Shown: positions 38,125 to 51,975 of the stretch, one piece after another
How the letters are laid out: every line of letters begins with the position of its first letter
How positions within the stretch are numbered: the stretch's first letter is position 1
Source: Bombus terrestris
Taxonomy: Eukaryota; Arthropoda; Insecta; Hymenoptera; Apidae
Direction of reading: 5' to 3'
NCBI RefSeq assembly: GCF_910591885.1
Contig: NC_063280.1
Span: 9,424,001 to 9,488,000, forward strand
Length of the DNA: 64,000 nucleotides
Notes under the pieces: generated by a model
What the model saw: the letters and a program-made list of their open reading frames with translations, nothing else
What the model was told of the DNA's origin: nothing
Database searches by the model: none
Program-made: the position numbers and the translations under genes

Positions 38125-38377
38125 ACGACTTTTAAATTTCGTAAATGTTAATATGACGAAGGTAGCCATTTGGGTGGTTACGTACAAGGTGGTCTATGAA
38201 CCTGCCTCTATAATACGAGTATTTGGATTAAGTGTCGAATGCGTACCAAATGAGAACTTTCCCCATAAAAGTCTCGGATCGTGTTGCGTTTCTCAAATAA
38301 TTAGTATACCTTTCTATTTCCATATTCTTCTTACGACTTTTATGGCAACTATCTGAATACTTTTACGCGTCGCCGTA

Positions 38378-38591
38378 TTAGTAGGTTGTCCGAAAAGTAT
38401 CTTTCTTTTATAGACTTTTACAACAGCGCATCGTTATACAAACACGAAAACTAATCTGTCGAACGTTGTATTCTTTATCTTGATAGAACAAAATGGATCA
38501 TACGTAATTCGATAAAATAATATAAAACGGAAAATGTTGTGCGTCCATTACTTCCTTATAAAAGGAAAGAAACTTTTCGGACGACCTAATA
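38378..38591. mobile_element. Mariner-derived miniature element, copy 3 (inverted relative to copy 2)
   Basis: The left end TAGGTTGTCCGAAAAGTATC and right end GAAACTTTTCGGACGACCTA are inverted repeats beside TA. Read on the minus strand, the interior matches copy 2 throughout, including TTCTATCAAGATAAA, the GACAGATTAG motif and GTTGTAAAAG. It is an independent, oppositely oriented insertion of the same deletion derivative, with no coding capacity. Confidence 0.83.
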
Positions 38592-41500
38592 CACAGAATC
38601 TATGCGAAGAATCGGACACATTCGTAATATTTCATATTTAATTCCACAAAATTATTTCACGAAACTGACAATTAACGAGCATTGGGAACACGAAATCTTC
38701 TATGTATTAGATTAAATTGCCTGGGAACGTTATTGGAGCGAGATTTCAGTGAGAAGATTGTTTGCCCCGTGTATTAACGACGGGCGCAGCTGGTTGCAAT
38801 TACTTCGGTTTCAGGGCAACGCGTTTCATTACCGCAAGATTGATCGAAACGAAGCTCCGTTTATTATTATAAACGTAGCTTATGTAGCTACGTAGGCATC
38901 GTGTAATTTGCATCGAGCGTACACATTTTCTTGGCCTCTGCGTGTAACAACCAGTGGATTTCGCGAAAGTGTGTCAATAATGAATGCGGCGAGAAGAATT
39001 ATGAGAAGGATGAGACCGGTCCACGCTGAATAAATTAACCGGCTCGTAGCAGTTTCGATATAGTAAATGTTTTTTCATGATACCGGAATTAATTGCACCG
39101 GTTGTAAGAACATGGATCTTTGGCTTTCTTTAACGCGAGCCAGCGGCGTCGATTAAATCTCGACTTTGGTCGTTCCACCGCTCGGATTACAAAATCTTCA
39201 TTGTAATCACCTATATTTCCATGAAAATTTTCGTTCACCCCGCCTTTTCGACAGGCGATGAAACGATCATAACTTTTGCAATATTTTCAGGTTGACTTTC
39301 CAATTGATTACAATGTAACGTGCAACGGAGGATGTAAAATGCTGATAGGAAATAACAACAAATAATAACGAATCGATAAATAACCGATAGATGCCATTAG
39401 TTTTTTTTTTATCTTTGATAGTCTCTTCGAGGTCTTCCTTGGCTAATCCAATTGTAAATCTCATATTTTTCAACTACACAAGGTATTTCGTATTTTTAAT
39501 ATATGGCACCCACTTTAGACGTAGCTTGTATCACAACTTTTTACAGTCGATTTTTATACTTTATACAACTGTTTACCTGTACGAGAAATGCTCGAACTAG
39601 AGTCAACTTCGATCTGGATACACGGCGTTACAGTCATAAAGTTCTGAATTTTTCAAACAATTGAAAATCAATTATACTATCGTTATTTGGACATAATAAG
39701 AAAGAAGAATTGCTTACCATTTATCATTACAGCTTTCTCGACGTTGAAATTCCTTCAGCTTGTACCAACTTATAGGCTGTACGTCAATTACGTTTGATGC
39801 TCGATTAGATCGAACAGATAAACGAACGAAGTTATTCGAGAGATGTAACATCTCGTATCATCTCTCGTTGTGTCATTTCAGGTGGCAGTTGTTCTTACTG
39901 ATCATACGAATGATATCTTCAACTTTTTATCGAAAAATCAACTCTTCACACCTCGTTTCGTTTTATTAGGTTGACAAGTTTATTTACGTTTGACTAACGT
40001 AGACACTTCGATGGACGTTCTAAAAGTTATTTAAAGAACGTAAAGATACGTATGTGCATCTGAACGTTTGAACGAAAGACAGTCATATATTTTATAAGTT
40101 ACTTGTTAATTAGATAGCTTTTATACAAAAAATAATAACACTATCAAATTTATTGCTCAATCTGTGAAATATCCGTGCAAGAAGAATTTCTTCCATAAAA
40201 TGAGATTCCAAATTATATGCTAATCGCATCAATCACAGAGATGATTATTATTAATAGTAAAAATTCTCGATGCATATTTATCTCGCTGGTTCTGCTGATC
40301 TAACGTGGGTAACGTGAAAAATCGTGGCCACGGTCACGTTCGAAATACACCGGGTGATATCCAAGTTAATCGATTCCAAAATACACGCTAATTGCTCTGG
40401 AAACCAGTTTGGAATTTTTAATGAAACCGCTGCTAGGTACATACCGTTAGATTAATCGCTCGTTCGTTTCTCAAATAAGTTTAATTCCAACCCTTGAACA
40501 TCGTCCTGCTGGCTTTTACCGTGTCGATGAGAGGCTGGTGTCTGGCGGCGAGCGACAAATTTAATTGTAAAATCGACGGAAAACTCGCGCGAAACCGTGT
40601 CCAGTTCGAAGATGATTAATCATCGTAATGGTCGTGTGAAGTAGATTGAAGTTTCTACCTCGTTTTATCTCGTTCAGCGATGTTGCACGTCGTTGGAGAA
40701 AATATAGCGCGATGGCTGTGCGTCGTCGAGCTATGGGACAGAAAACGCGTTGCTCGTTAGAAATGCGAAATGATGGATGAGAAGCCGGAGATCGGTGACG
40801 ATTGATACAAAATTACTTTCGTTCCATATGCAATGTCCCTCGAGATTTATTATTTTTCTTTTTATGTACATCCTCGGGACACTGTTCTGTAATTCCTTAA
40901 AGAATTATAGGTACGAATTAATGTGACAGTTTCGAACGTAAAAGGAAAAATAAATTATCTAGATGGGAATTGAATGTAGGGACATACGTGTTAAATTGAC
41001 AGCTGTGATTACGGCGCGTCTCTTCGTTATTAATAACGTCTCGATTTTTAATTAATAAGCATAATCGAATTCATCAACTTCTTGTTTATTCGTTCCACGG
41101 TAGTTCCTCTCTTCCTTAAGACGTATCTTAATTTCGCTTCGAAAGCTATGCGGCTCGAGAAACATTTCATTAATAAAATTTATTAGTCGCGAAAAATAAG
41201 TCGTATTCGCGAGACAGAATTAAGTTTTGTCAGTTTCGATTTATAACTCTAAAAACACGTTAAAGAAGTTGTTGGTTGTGATAAAAAATGAAACTAAAAT
41301 GAAAAAAAAAATCGCTTTCATATCCGGAATACTGTATACCGCCACAAGCAATTCATATAAATTATAATAACCTAATAATTCATTCTAAGACTATAAAATT
41401 GTCTCATAATCTCTCCTCTATTCGTTCCTTGGCGTATCGTCAAACCGTGCGACTGGTCATCATCATCTCTCGAAATAAAAATCGACAAATCGAAATAGAA

Positions 41501-44500
41501 ATCGAAATTCTTGGAATCCTATAAGAAATACAAAATATCCTGGGACAAGTTGGCTTATTCTAGACGCAGACACGCGCGTACGATTGAAATCTTGGTGGTG
41601 ATAGTTAATGATAGAAGATAGGCGTGCGAGTGTACGAGTCACGTTTATTCGCTGAGGAACCAGTGTGGAAGTCGGCATGTAATCGCGATGCTCGACGAGC
41701 TAAATACGTCGACAACGGCAGGCAAATAAAACGCGTCGACAACCAGGTGACTCGTACAGGAATGTGGATCGACCGATTAGAAAATTGAAAAGAGCGGAAG
41801 CGTCGTGGGAAGTGTCTCGTTTCAGGCAGATCTTCCACCGTGACAGGAATAAATTTCATTTAAATAAATCGAAAACGACACGAACTTCGTTAATTAATAA
41901 TTAAGTCTCGCATTTTGACAGGCGTTTCACCGGCAAAATGTTGTACGTGCTTTCGCATAGGAAAGTGTATTTTAATCAGTCGACGGCCGTGAAACCGAGA
42001 TTTTTACCGGCAGCCGAGAGATTTAGCGGTGAAATTATTGTGTAAAAAAACTGCAGTTGAATGATTTGTAGTTAGAACTGTAGTATCGATGTAACGGGAG
42101 ACAGATACTTCGTGAAGTATAATTGGTATCTGTGATACAGGATGTTAGGTGTAAAGGATACGTACAATTAGCGTGGTAATAAGCGGTAGGTTGTATGTTG
42201 AATTAACTGACTTTTATTGTTACAAAAAGCGTTCGTTGCCTTGCAAGCGGCATAATCTTCTCACTATTATTGAAAAACTACATTAGCCGAAGCTGAAAAA
42301 CACCAGCCATACTGTTTCCGTTAAAAAACCAACTCGAAATAATTTCACTTTCGTCTATCTCGTGAAGTTGAAGAGTATCCAAGGAAATCTCAAACGTTTC
42401 TTTCAAGCTATTTCAAGAAACATTTAACATTTCGTTAACATCTATTAATGTCCATTACGGCGATGAAAGTGGCCAGCCACAGTTGTAGTGGTGAACGACG
42501 TCCAGAAGAGACTTTCGTGTCAGTCCTTGAAAAAGAAACGAAGGAGAGAAACCACAGCATGACTGGAAGGACGTTATACAACGTGAACGTCCACCGTTCA
42601 GGGTGCAGTGTCATTACGTCGTTTATTAAAATGTTTTTCCCAAAATGTTGCTGCGGGAAGGAAGGAAGGGAATGAACGTGGAAGATCGTACTTTGCGGAA
42701 TTAAAGCGGATTTTAAAAGCGTTATTTCGTAATTTATCTCGAGGTTCTCCGTGGTTGCTCGTTTCGTAGCTGTTACTCATAGGAAAAGCTTGAAAGCTAA
42801 TCTAAATCTTTTTCCTTAAACCTTCAGAAATTAATCGCAAATAATAACTGTAACTCTATTCGTATTTGTTAAGATGCTAATATCTTGTCATAATTCTATA
42901 CGAATACCAAAATTGCTGTAAAAAGCCTGCTATCAAATTCTTACTGCTACTAAATTACTATTAAAAGCGTCGCTATTAAAGTCACGTATCGATTAAAGCC
43001 AACGTCGTTAAAAGGTTAATTAAATCTCTTAGAAATTACACAATTTCGCGCAAGTACTTCCTACGAGCGAATTTTCCAACGTAACAGCCACGATAGGGAT
43101 CTCTCTGTACTTTCGTAATAAGGGTCGCATTATCAAGATTACAAAAGACCTTGGACGATGGGCAGTTTGAGAATCAACGGTAGGTCGACGCCATCGCTGC
43201 CCGTGGCGAGAATAGACGCCGATGGCGTTAGCCTTGATAATCTCGACTATCTCGGACAAAGTGTCTTGCATGGTACCTTTGCGTTCATGCAGTATCATTA
43301 CTATAGTAGATCAACGGAAGTGTAGTCGCCAGTCTTCTCGAAGCTGTCACGTAACAAGTATAGCCCGACACTTGGCGTCGTTCTACGGTACGTCAGATTT
43401 TTTTGCCCTTCGATATTAGCATTCAGCGACCGGACGTTGATGCGCCAACCGCGCTCAGAATTTCATTTATTTACGTCCGATGAATCGTTACCATGTTCAT
43501 TCAGTGGGAAACATTTAAAGCTGGAATTTCTATCTTTCTTTCGTTAATCTGCTATCTTGCGATGTCGCGTGCCCTTCCATTCTCACCGAACTTTTCTTTT
43601 TCTTTTCTTAAAACTCGTCAACCTGCCGTGTCTCCTCCACCACCGAGCCAATCGACTATTCTATCTACTCGATTTAATTTCCACTATTCGCCGAACGGGA
43701 TTTCTTTGCTGGCGGAGCTTTTTCGGAGAATGTTTGCAGCTGCGCGATGATTCGTTCGACCAGTTTAAAACTACACTTTCTTGCGTGTACTCGTTTACTC
43801 GGTTGATGCAAGTGGGCGGGCGTATTCTGAAACGCGTGTAACAACAAGAAACCAGCTACAACATAATGCAACTATTTTCCATCATTACGGAATCGCAGCG
43901 CGTACGCTGTGCCCGAGCTGCGTGGCCGTTTTATGCCATTTTTAGAACGTATCGTCTGCCACGTCTCGAAAGAGAGAGTATACCGTCCGATAGCTTCTTG
44001 TCTACGTCGCGCGGCGTGCCTCAACTCGCGCTTCGATTCTTCTTCGCGGAATACAACCTCTCGTTATCCGAAGCTTTTACGACCTCCAGACGCCTGCATT
44101 GAGTTATTTCTCCTTTATAAGGTATCGCTTTAAGATTTATCGAAACTTGCGCGAATTAACGGAGTAATTGATACGCAGTATTAACGAATAGAGAAATCAC
44201 TACGTTTCCGATACTATCGACTTTGATTAATGTTTTCGGTTCTCCAATGAGCCCTGACGGCATAAATATTAGTCGCGATGAAAGGTCAGGCGACTTCGAG
44301 TCGACACAGTCAACGTGTTTAAAGTTCAACTCTGTTCTTTATAGTTTTCTCACGTTAAACGTCTTCTCGTTTATAGCGGCTTGAAATTAAAATTAGACTG
44401 GCAGATGCTGTCTTAATTAACTCCTCCGCAGAAGCAACGATTGGAAACATCGAAGACCGAATAAAACTACATTGATTTCAATTTCGATGAATCGAACCGT

Positions 44501-45922
44501 GTAAACGGCTCTTACAAGAAGCGTAACGAACCGGATACTCGATGTTACTGCTAACAGCAGACGGTCAATTCCCTGGTGCAACGCGCCATGCAAACGTTTC
44601 TTGTACAATTCTCGATAACTTGCAATAATTGTCGCGGTAAATTGTTGCATCCACGGTATCGGTTTTCTTTAACTCGCACCAGGCCACGAGGCAAACATAG
44701 TCGGACAAATTTACATTTCTTGCCAGGTCGTTGGAAGGTTCTACGACGGTGCGTGTCGTACGCGTATTTCGCTCGTAATAGTCGCGTGAAAGAGCGACGA
44801 AAGAGCAGGAAAGAGGCTGCTCCAAATAAAATGGCAACGCTAAGGGAAAATAACACGTAAGTTGCACGCAAGCAACGTATCGCGCACGATGTCCCGGAGG
44901 AACGGGCATAGCCGTGGAATCGAAGCTGGAAAATCGTGCGTGAAATTTATAACTAGCGAACACCTTTTTCTTTTACGTGGTCGGTTCGTTGCGTACGGTC
45001 CACAGGTGTTCGTTAAGGGAGGAAGAGAAGGCAGCGTGTAACTGATTCTTGATTTCAGACCGGTCGTTTCATTCTCCGCGTTCGCCTCTCTTTCCAAGGG
45101 GAATTCTAATTCGTGACTAGATTCAAGATAGAGCAAATGATCTTTCATGGGAAACTGTCACGTTGATACGTGTCATTCTTTCTCTTAAAGGAATCAGTCG
45201 GTAACATTTGCAATTTGAGGGAAGATTTCCTTCAGAAATTCTAACTCTTAACTTCTAACTCTGTACGTTCGAAACGTATCTTTGGAGAGCAACCAACCGC
45301 TTTATATTATTTATACATAAACGTAATTAGTTACAAACGACACTTTGGTACTTGGTGTTCCTTATACGTAAATCTTTTTAGTAACCCTAGGCCAACCATA
45401 ATTTCACCACTGGTAAGCAATACGCTCGATGGCCAATTAACCGAAGCACAATCTGAGAACCCGTTCGCCCTCGAAAACCCTCATCAAGAGAAGCGAACCT
45501 CCAAACCCAGGAACCTAACCACTTAGATCTCTCACGAAGTCCATAAAAGCCTCAAAAATCGAGCTCGTAATCGCAAATCGGTTGGTCGATCGCACGGTCG
45601 CCGGTCGGTTTCATGTTTCATAATCAAACCGTAAAACGGAGAGCGAGTATATACCGGCGGATCACGCCGGCTGAAAAGGCTCTGGCGGCGTGCAACCATG
45701 TTCCCGAACACAATAAAGCATCCGCTTTACGACGATGCTACATAGGATTTTATTATAATGTGAGATCTCCCATGCTTATGGCATGTAAAGATCAAATCCT
45801 CCATTAATACTCGTAGCAGTTAACTAATTCTTTGATCGTCTTCTTTTTCATACGATACTTCTCTCTCGTCGATAGCCGCTACTCTTCTATACCTGATATT
45901 TGTACGTTTTTCCGTACACGTA
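38592..45922. other. Intronic sequence
   Basis: No gene is seen. A 9-base inverted repeat lies at 43188-43228. CpG-rich, partly open stretches at 43.1-44.1 and 44.5-45.1 kb have overlapping frames on both strands with no recognisable product. The 45.36-45.57 kb stretch is strongly C/A-skewed and may be a decayed element. Confidence 0.5.
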
Positions 45923-46207
45923 CAGGGTGTTACAGATTTCTGTCGACAAATTTTTCCAACACGTTTGCAGGCTATTTGCAGCAAAAGATGTAGCAAAAAC
46001 CACGGGCCTACTCGTCTTCGTTCTCGAGATACGGTAGGGAAAGTAGTATAAACAAGCTGCTTAACTTCTAACGCGACTGACTATTTTTACTGCCTGTTTC
46101 CCTCTTGTAATGTCCTAACTCGGTGCGTGTAACGTTTCTTGCCCAAAACGACGTCCCAAGCCAACACGTTGGCAGAAATCTTGTGGATTGAGATCTAGAA
46201 CACCCTG
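45923..46207. mobile_element. TA-flanked miniature inverted-repeat element (GGTGTT type)
   Basis: The left end is TA-CAGGGTGTTACAGAT. The right end on the minus strand is TA-CAGGGTGTTCTAGAT, giving 15-base inverted repeats with two mismatches and a TA duplication at both sides. The 285-base interior has no open frame of note and contains CTCGAGATAC, which I associate with a common class of insect interspersed repeats. A TA target suggests the Tc1/mariner superfamily as source of transposase; the family is not identified. Confidence 0.75.
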
Positions 46208-49200
46208 TAGATGTTAATAGGATATTTCACCGTTTCGAAGTTGCCGACGGCGAGTCGGCATTGTGATACTCGATTCGCCTCGCGCGAGACCCGGACTGTG
46301 CAGACACTCTTCGAGATAGGTCTCGTCGTGTAGCTGCCGTTTAACGTACGAGACGAGCGGCAACGAAAGCAGAGAACCCTTCGATCCTTCGCTTCCTGCA
46401 TCTGGCTATGCCAGATAACCGGGCACAATTGACTCGTAATTCATTTGCGTTGCCGCGTATCCTGTGTAATCGATGCAGCGCAGCCAGCCTCTCGTCGTTC
46501 AACCTCCACCGACAATGAGTCGCGCTGTGTCGAACGAGGAAGAAGGGCGAAGCATTTGCATGGCGGGACGATTATATCGTGCGTAACCGGGGAACAGAGA
46601 TAGAAGAACAGGAAAGAAAAAAGAAGACGAACGAACGAGGACGCGAAATCGATTAAGACCCTCTTAATGCTCCCTTCCACCTCGATCCGGCGCGGTCATT
46701 TTTCATCCAGGCCGTCCTTCCAGCTTCTTCCTCTCTTCTTCCAGCCTCTGTTTACCTTGCACTCTGCCGGGATGGATCGATCTCGGCGAGTTCGACGTGC
46801 GCACGATCGAATGAGTTGAAAATCACCGCCCCGGACCGTTATAGTTCCACATGCGCTGGACAACGTGCTTGGTAGCGCGCGATCCGAGTGCAAGGCGTTC
46901 TCCACGTACATAGTTGCGCGCAATTGCATTCGCAGAAGGCTTACGGATTAGTAGGAAGTTCGTTACGAGGATTATCATTTGGTGTTTCGCGTTTGTGAGC
47001 GTTGATAGTAACGGAGGAACGTTCGGCGAGTGATGTGTTGAAGTTTGTGGTGTTGCACAGGTTTCTGTATCGCGGAACCTGTAATTAATCTATTAAGGAT
47101 CCAGATAGTCTATGGTAAAGTTTCATAAAGTTGTGGAATTTGAATTTTCACAGCCACAGCGTTGAAAAGCGGAATTGGAGAACGTAAATCGAACGATAAT
47201 GTTGACGCAACTTAATAGAAAATTCATAACCATCGAATCGATAGTTGTGGAAAAATGTAGAAAATAAAATGAAGATCTAAGAGGTAAGATCTGCATCAGC
47301 CAGGCACGGCTTCCGTACAGAATGGCGCTTGGGATAAAAAGGGCGATAGAATAAAGTAAGGAATGCGCTTGACCTTGAACCTTTAGGTCTTGGGGTTATA
47401 ACCGAGTCCCTCGCGTCCTGTTTACACGGTAAAACGTTTCCTTCAGGAAGATATCTTCTTTGATAATAACGTAACAACATCCCCTGCTTTCCATACTAAA
47501 CTTTCATTGCGCGATCATTATATCGCTAATTAATAGTCGCTCGCGTTTTTCCATTACATCAATTTCCAATTTCTTCGTAATTGATCTCAGATTTAAATTT
47601 GTTCTACCCTATTATGAAATCAATGAATATTCCTCGTTAAAGGAATATGGAATACAGACGAAAATAATTACGACGTGAAGTCTCTACTCGCTATTAAAAC
47701 CGAGAGAAATTTCACAAAATCGTACAATGTCAGGAAACGAACTGACGATTCTATCGAGCCAGAATTTTTTCCATTCGTCGTATTACACGTTTGAAATAAT
47801 AATAAAATTATTTTACTCCGCAACGATAGAACTAAACCTGCGAGAAAAACGAATTGCTCGATCAAGGAACACTCGGTCAGAAATGAACCGAACCTTCGAC
47901 CAAAAGCTTGGATCAAAAACTTGACGATTCTTGGGGGAAAAAGAATGCGAGGATGTGGCTGCAGCAAGCGGTTGATCTCATCCGAGGAAGCAGATCGCGG
48001 CAGCTGCGTCTGGCCCGCTGCGCGCGTATATGGAAATATAGCGTGTACCAGCCATACCGAGCAGGTGATCCGACTCTTCTTGCCGGCCACGATTAATGCG
48101 GAGCATTTTTCCCTCAGCTCCTGTGAATAATACCGGCGAATTCTCCGCGGTATTTCGCATTCTTTTCGCCGGACAAACACCGATTTCTGTGCGCGTCCGC
48201 CTCACAGAGGAAAAGAAACGGTCGAGTGGATGCCTCGCGCGTGTAATGTATCTTCCTGAGAGAAAGGAACATCTACATACCGCGAATTCAACGAATGTAC
48301 CAGAGACTACTTCCAGGGAGTAGCTAATGGCCGCTGGTTGTTTCGAGCGATCGTTCGAAATCGAAGAAAATTCTCCGTTTCTTTCTTCGACTAAATCGAA
48401 TGGAAAACAAAGCACGTACAATTTGGATATCTTAGTTTTCAGGGAAAATAGGAAACGCGTGGCAGTTCGAACAATACTTCTCACGGAGAAGTTGATCGCC
48501 TTTCTTCTTCTTTCTGGTTAAACGTAACGAGCGTTTTATATTTGGAAGAAAAGCGGAAGATGAAAGACGAAAGTCTGCCTTAAGCGGATAATGACCACGC
48601 GTTTCCAACGATCATCGAGCATTCAGACAAACTCTGAATCTGTTCGTTTGTTCGGTGAAAATTACAGGTTACCTTACGAAAGTAACAGCCTATAGTTATA
48701 TATAGAGTGATCATTAAAAATCGAAAGCTCTCCTAGTATATTCTTTGCTTCGTCAAATACGAATAACTGAATTCTTTTATCCCAAAAGGAGGAGACAAGC
48801 TACGTTCTATTACACTGCACGAACAATCTTATTTCTCAGTAAAGGGAGTATATTATTACGTAGAGATAAGAAGCAGTTTCGTCGCGTTTCCATCGTCTCG
48901 CTCGTTCTTCCTACGAAATAAACGTTCAACGGTCATAATAAAAATGAACCGATGGTTACAAGCAGAAACGCGAGATTTAGAGCGTCATTCCGATTTCTAC
49001 GATCGAAAGATCGAACGCTCCGATCTAGCTGACTGTCCACGCGATCGTCATCGTTATACCGGTGACTGGAACGACGTGTTGTTCGTGTAGCCAGTGTCGC
49101 GGTGACGCGACACCGAGGCAAAGCACACGGTTTCCGCGAACAGATCTGGATGCCGATTAAAGTCTCGGTGTTTGATATAGACTGCGCTGTCCGTTGTCGT

Positions 49201-51737
49201 CCTCCGCCTCGTCTCGCGAGAGATCGTCGGCCGCGCACCTCTCCCGTCTTACTTTTCTTTTCACCTCGTTAGAAGCTTTCTCGCGAAATCGTTAGGCCTG
49301 GAGAGTCGTACAGCGCCGTTTCCGGATCAGAATTTATAGTTTAATTAGCGTGGCGGCTGCAACGCGTATTTCAGACGTTTAACGCGGCGACAGGGGTAAG
49401 GCACCGAACAACGGTACACCAAAGCCTCGTCCGGAGACGCGAAACGCGGAGAAAGAAGATGGCTTCCGTGAAACTTCCGTCAGGATTATCTGCCTGTCCT
49501 TTACCAAATCCTCTCGCACGATAATTTACTTACCAATAACGTTAATAATCTGACGACTCGTAAATAGACCGCGGATCTTTCTGCGTTCAGGGAGAATTTA
49601 ATAATATAAAGATCTTAATAATATAAATCACAGAAATATGAGAAACATTTCAAGCGAAGTACTAGCGAATTTAAATGAAATTCGCGAGCAAAGAGAAAGT
49701 TAGGAGAAATAAAATTTCGTGGAACAATCTGACTGGCAGAATGAGAAACGTTTAAAATAATTAGCAGAAGGTGTACTGTGACTCGAGGCTACAAACATAG
49801 ACGTTCGTACGATTTAACGCTTCGCATAATTAATGGCGATTGAATAGCGAGACTAGCGGAGAAAGTTGCAGTATCGAGAGTAATAATAATTAATAACGGT
49901 GATCTCAAGGAAAGTGAAAGTTTGCTACTTCTTTCTAGGAAGTAGTTTAAATAAATTGTAGAATACTCGAACGACAGTCAATACGAAAGTAGATATCGTA
50001 ATTTTACTATATACTTGAACGTTAAGTAATATGTGTATCTTACGTTACGCTTCTATTTTCTTATTATTGATGAAACGATAATATTATGATTCGAGAGTCA
50101 TAGAGGAATCGGCCGATGGGAAACATCGGTTCGGAGGTGCGGATTAGTCGTGCCTAACCGCATCATAGCGTAACGCGAGTCTAATTTACGTACAATAGGA
50201 AGGAAAAACCGGGACAATGGTTTATCAAGATGTCTATCTATCGACACGCAACGGGTGGAACCGGTATTTCTGCGATTATTGTCCTGACGTGAATGAATGA
50301 ATCTAATTGCGATGCAGCAGGTTGAAAAAAGGATGTTGCGAAGTTTTCTGTGGCCGCACTACTGTGTTCGAGTAGTAACAATGAATTAGCGGAGATCGTA
50401 GATAGCCGATAAATTATTCCTTTTAATTCCCTGAAAATATTCATTTTTCTACTTTGCATAACAAACTGTTCCGTCTTTACGTATCGAATATTGTTGAATT
50501 ACTTCAAGAAAAACTCTACATCTTTTCTTTTGCAAAAAAAAAAAAGGAAAGGATGGAATTTAATGAAAAAAAAAACAAAATAAGGAGAGGTCCGTATTAT
50601 TGTGCTGTTGAATATAAATTTTGCCTTGGATTACAAGGTGTAAAAACGAAAGAATTATAAGTAGATTTCTATTGCTGTTTCTTGTAGCCTCCAGCTAGAG
50701 CTACACACCAAGGTTAACTTTTTGGTAATGTCCTGCAGCTATAAATATATGAACGTGCTCCCTATCGTATTCTTATTGTATTGTAACATTGAAAGAGCGA
50801 GTATCTGGATCAGCATACACTATACCTCTACTTATAGTTATATATTTATACGTATACTTATTTCAATATATTTTTCTATTACAAATTTATCCACTCGAGA
50901 CTTCCTCTATCAGTGAACCTCAACAAATATCAAAGAGTTTCCAACTATCGGATTCGAATTCCATCCACGAAGATGATTAAAGTAAATGAAATAGCTTCAT
51001 CGCTTCAACGTTTTCGATCGAAATAAAACTCTAACCTGCATCCGACAGCATTGTTGTCAGCTACGGTGATGAAGAATAACGCACAAAGATATCAATGTGT
51101 GTAATCAAAGTAATTAAAATAACGTTCGATAAACACGTTGTAGCGTTATTGGTTTTAAAACGAAGCGATCGGATCTGAATAAACGTGGCCCGATCTCGAC
51201 GTAATTATACGAACGAGAGATTTGATTTCAACGGTTGGAGGTTTTCTTTGTCGATAGAGGTTCGAATGGTGGCGCGTTTTCAGCCTTCGATCCTGGCATA
51301 TCTCTCTTTTTCCCCTCTGATTTGACTTACGCAAGAAGAGAAAAAGGAAGAAGGCGGAGGCAGCGATGTGAGAACGTAATGATCCTTCGCAGAGGAGAGA
51401 CGATCGCGGCCGCCTCGACTCCTCTAATGACTCGGGACTGATAGATAGCCTCCGCGACGATCGACAACTTCGACTCGGTACCGTGGACCTTGAATAATAA
51501 GTTACATAAATTACTCGCTTACCCTGCCCAGGTCTCGACGACACGAGATAGGGATAATGGCGGACCTTTCGGGGTAAGAATGTTACGAGTATCGATTATA
51601 ACCTGGAAAATCTTAGAATCTTGACAATTATCTCAAAGAATTTTAAACATTACAATTTTGAAACTTTCAAGCCTAATGTCCTAAGCCTAATTTCTAAGGA
51701 ATTCCTGCGAATCTTCTCACAGCATCCACTATTCTCA

Positions 51738-51759
51738 TCACCACCACCACCACCACCAC
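51738..51759. repeat. (CAC)n microsatellite
   Basis: A pure run of about seven CAC triplets. Confidence 0.9.
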
Positions 51760-51941
51760 TTTCGCATTTCCAATCCTCTTCCTGCCACTATTTCCACGCA
51801 AACTCCGGTAACCACAGTTCCCGAGAACGGTGTACAAAAACCACAAAACAATGCTTCGTAAAGTTCCATCTTTCCCCAATGGCCATCGTGTTTATCTGAG
51901 AAACTCGTTCTTCGATAATCATTGCGAGGTAGTTTCGTCGC

Positions 51942-51975
51942 TCCTCTCCTCTCTCTCTTTCTCTCTCTCTCTCTC
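51942..51975. repeat. (CT)n microsatellite
   Basis: A CT dinucleotide run with small interruptions; its minus strand gives an Arg-Glu open-frame artefact. Confidence 0.9.

Larger units (their letters stand above)
33769..38377. other. Intronic sequence
   Basis: No gene is seen. It holds nested inverted repeats at 34735-34823, CpG-rich blocks at about 36.5-36.75 and 37.43-37.63 kb, a nuclear-receptor-like half-site pair at 36651-36662, and T runs. The open frame at 36067-36474 overlaps an antisense frame and has no domain. Confidence 0.5.

Noticed and set aside
39964..39990. TTATTAGGTTGACAAGTTTA as a fourth mariner end
   Set aside because: Only the first 8-9 bases match the terminus, and no partner end is found nearby.
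47668..48484. Two overlapping minus-strand open frames of about 170 codons
   Set aside because: They lie in different frames over the same CpG-rich block, with competing plus-strand frames and no recognisable motif.
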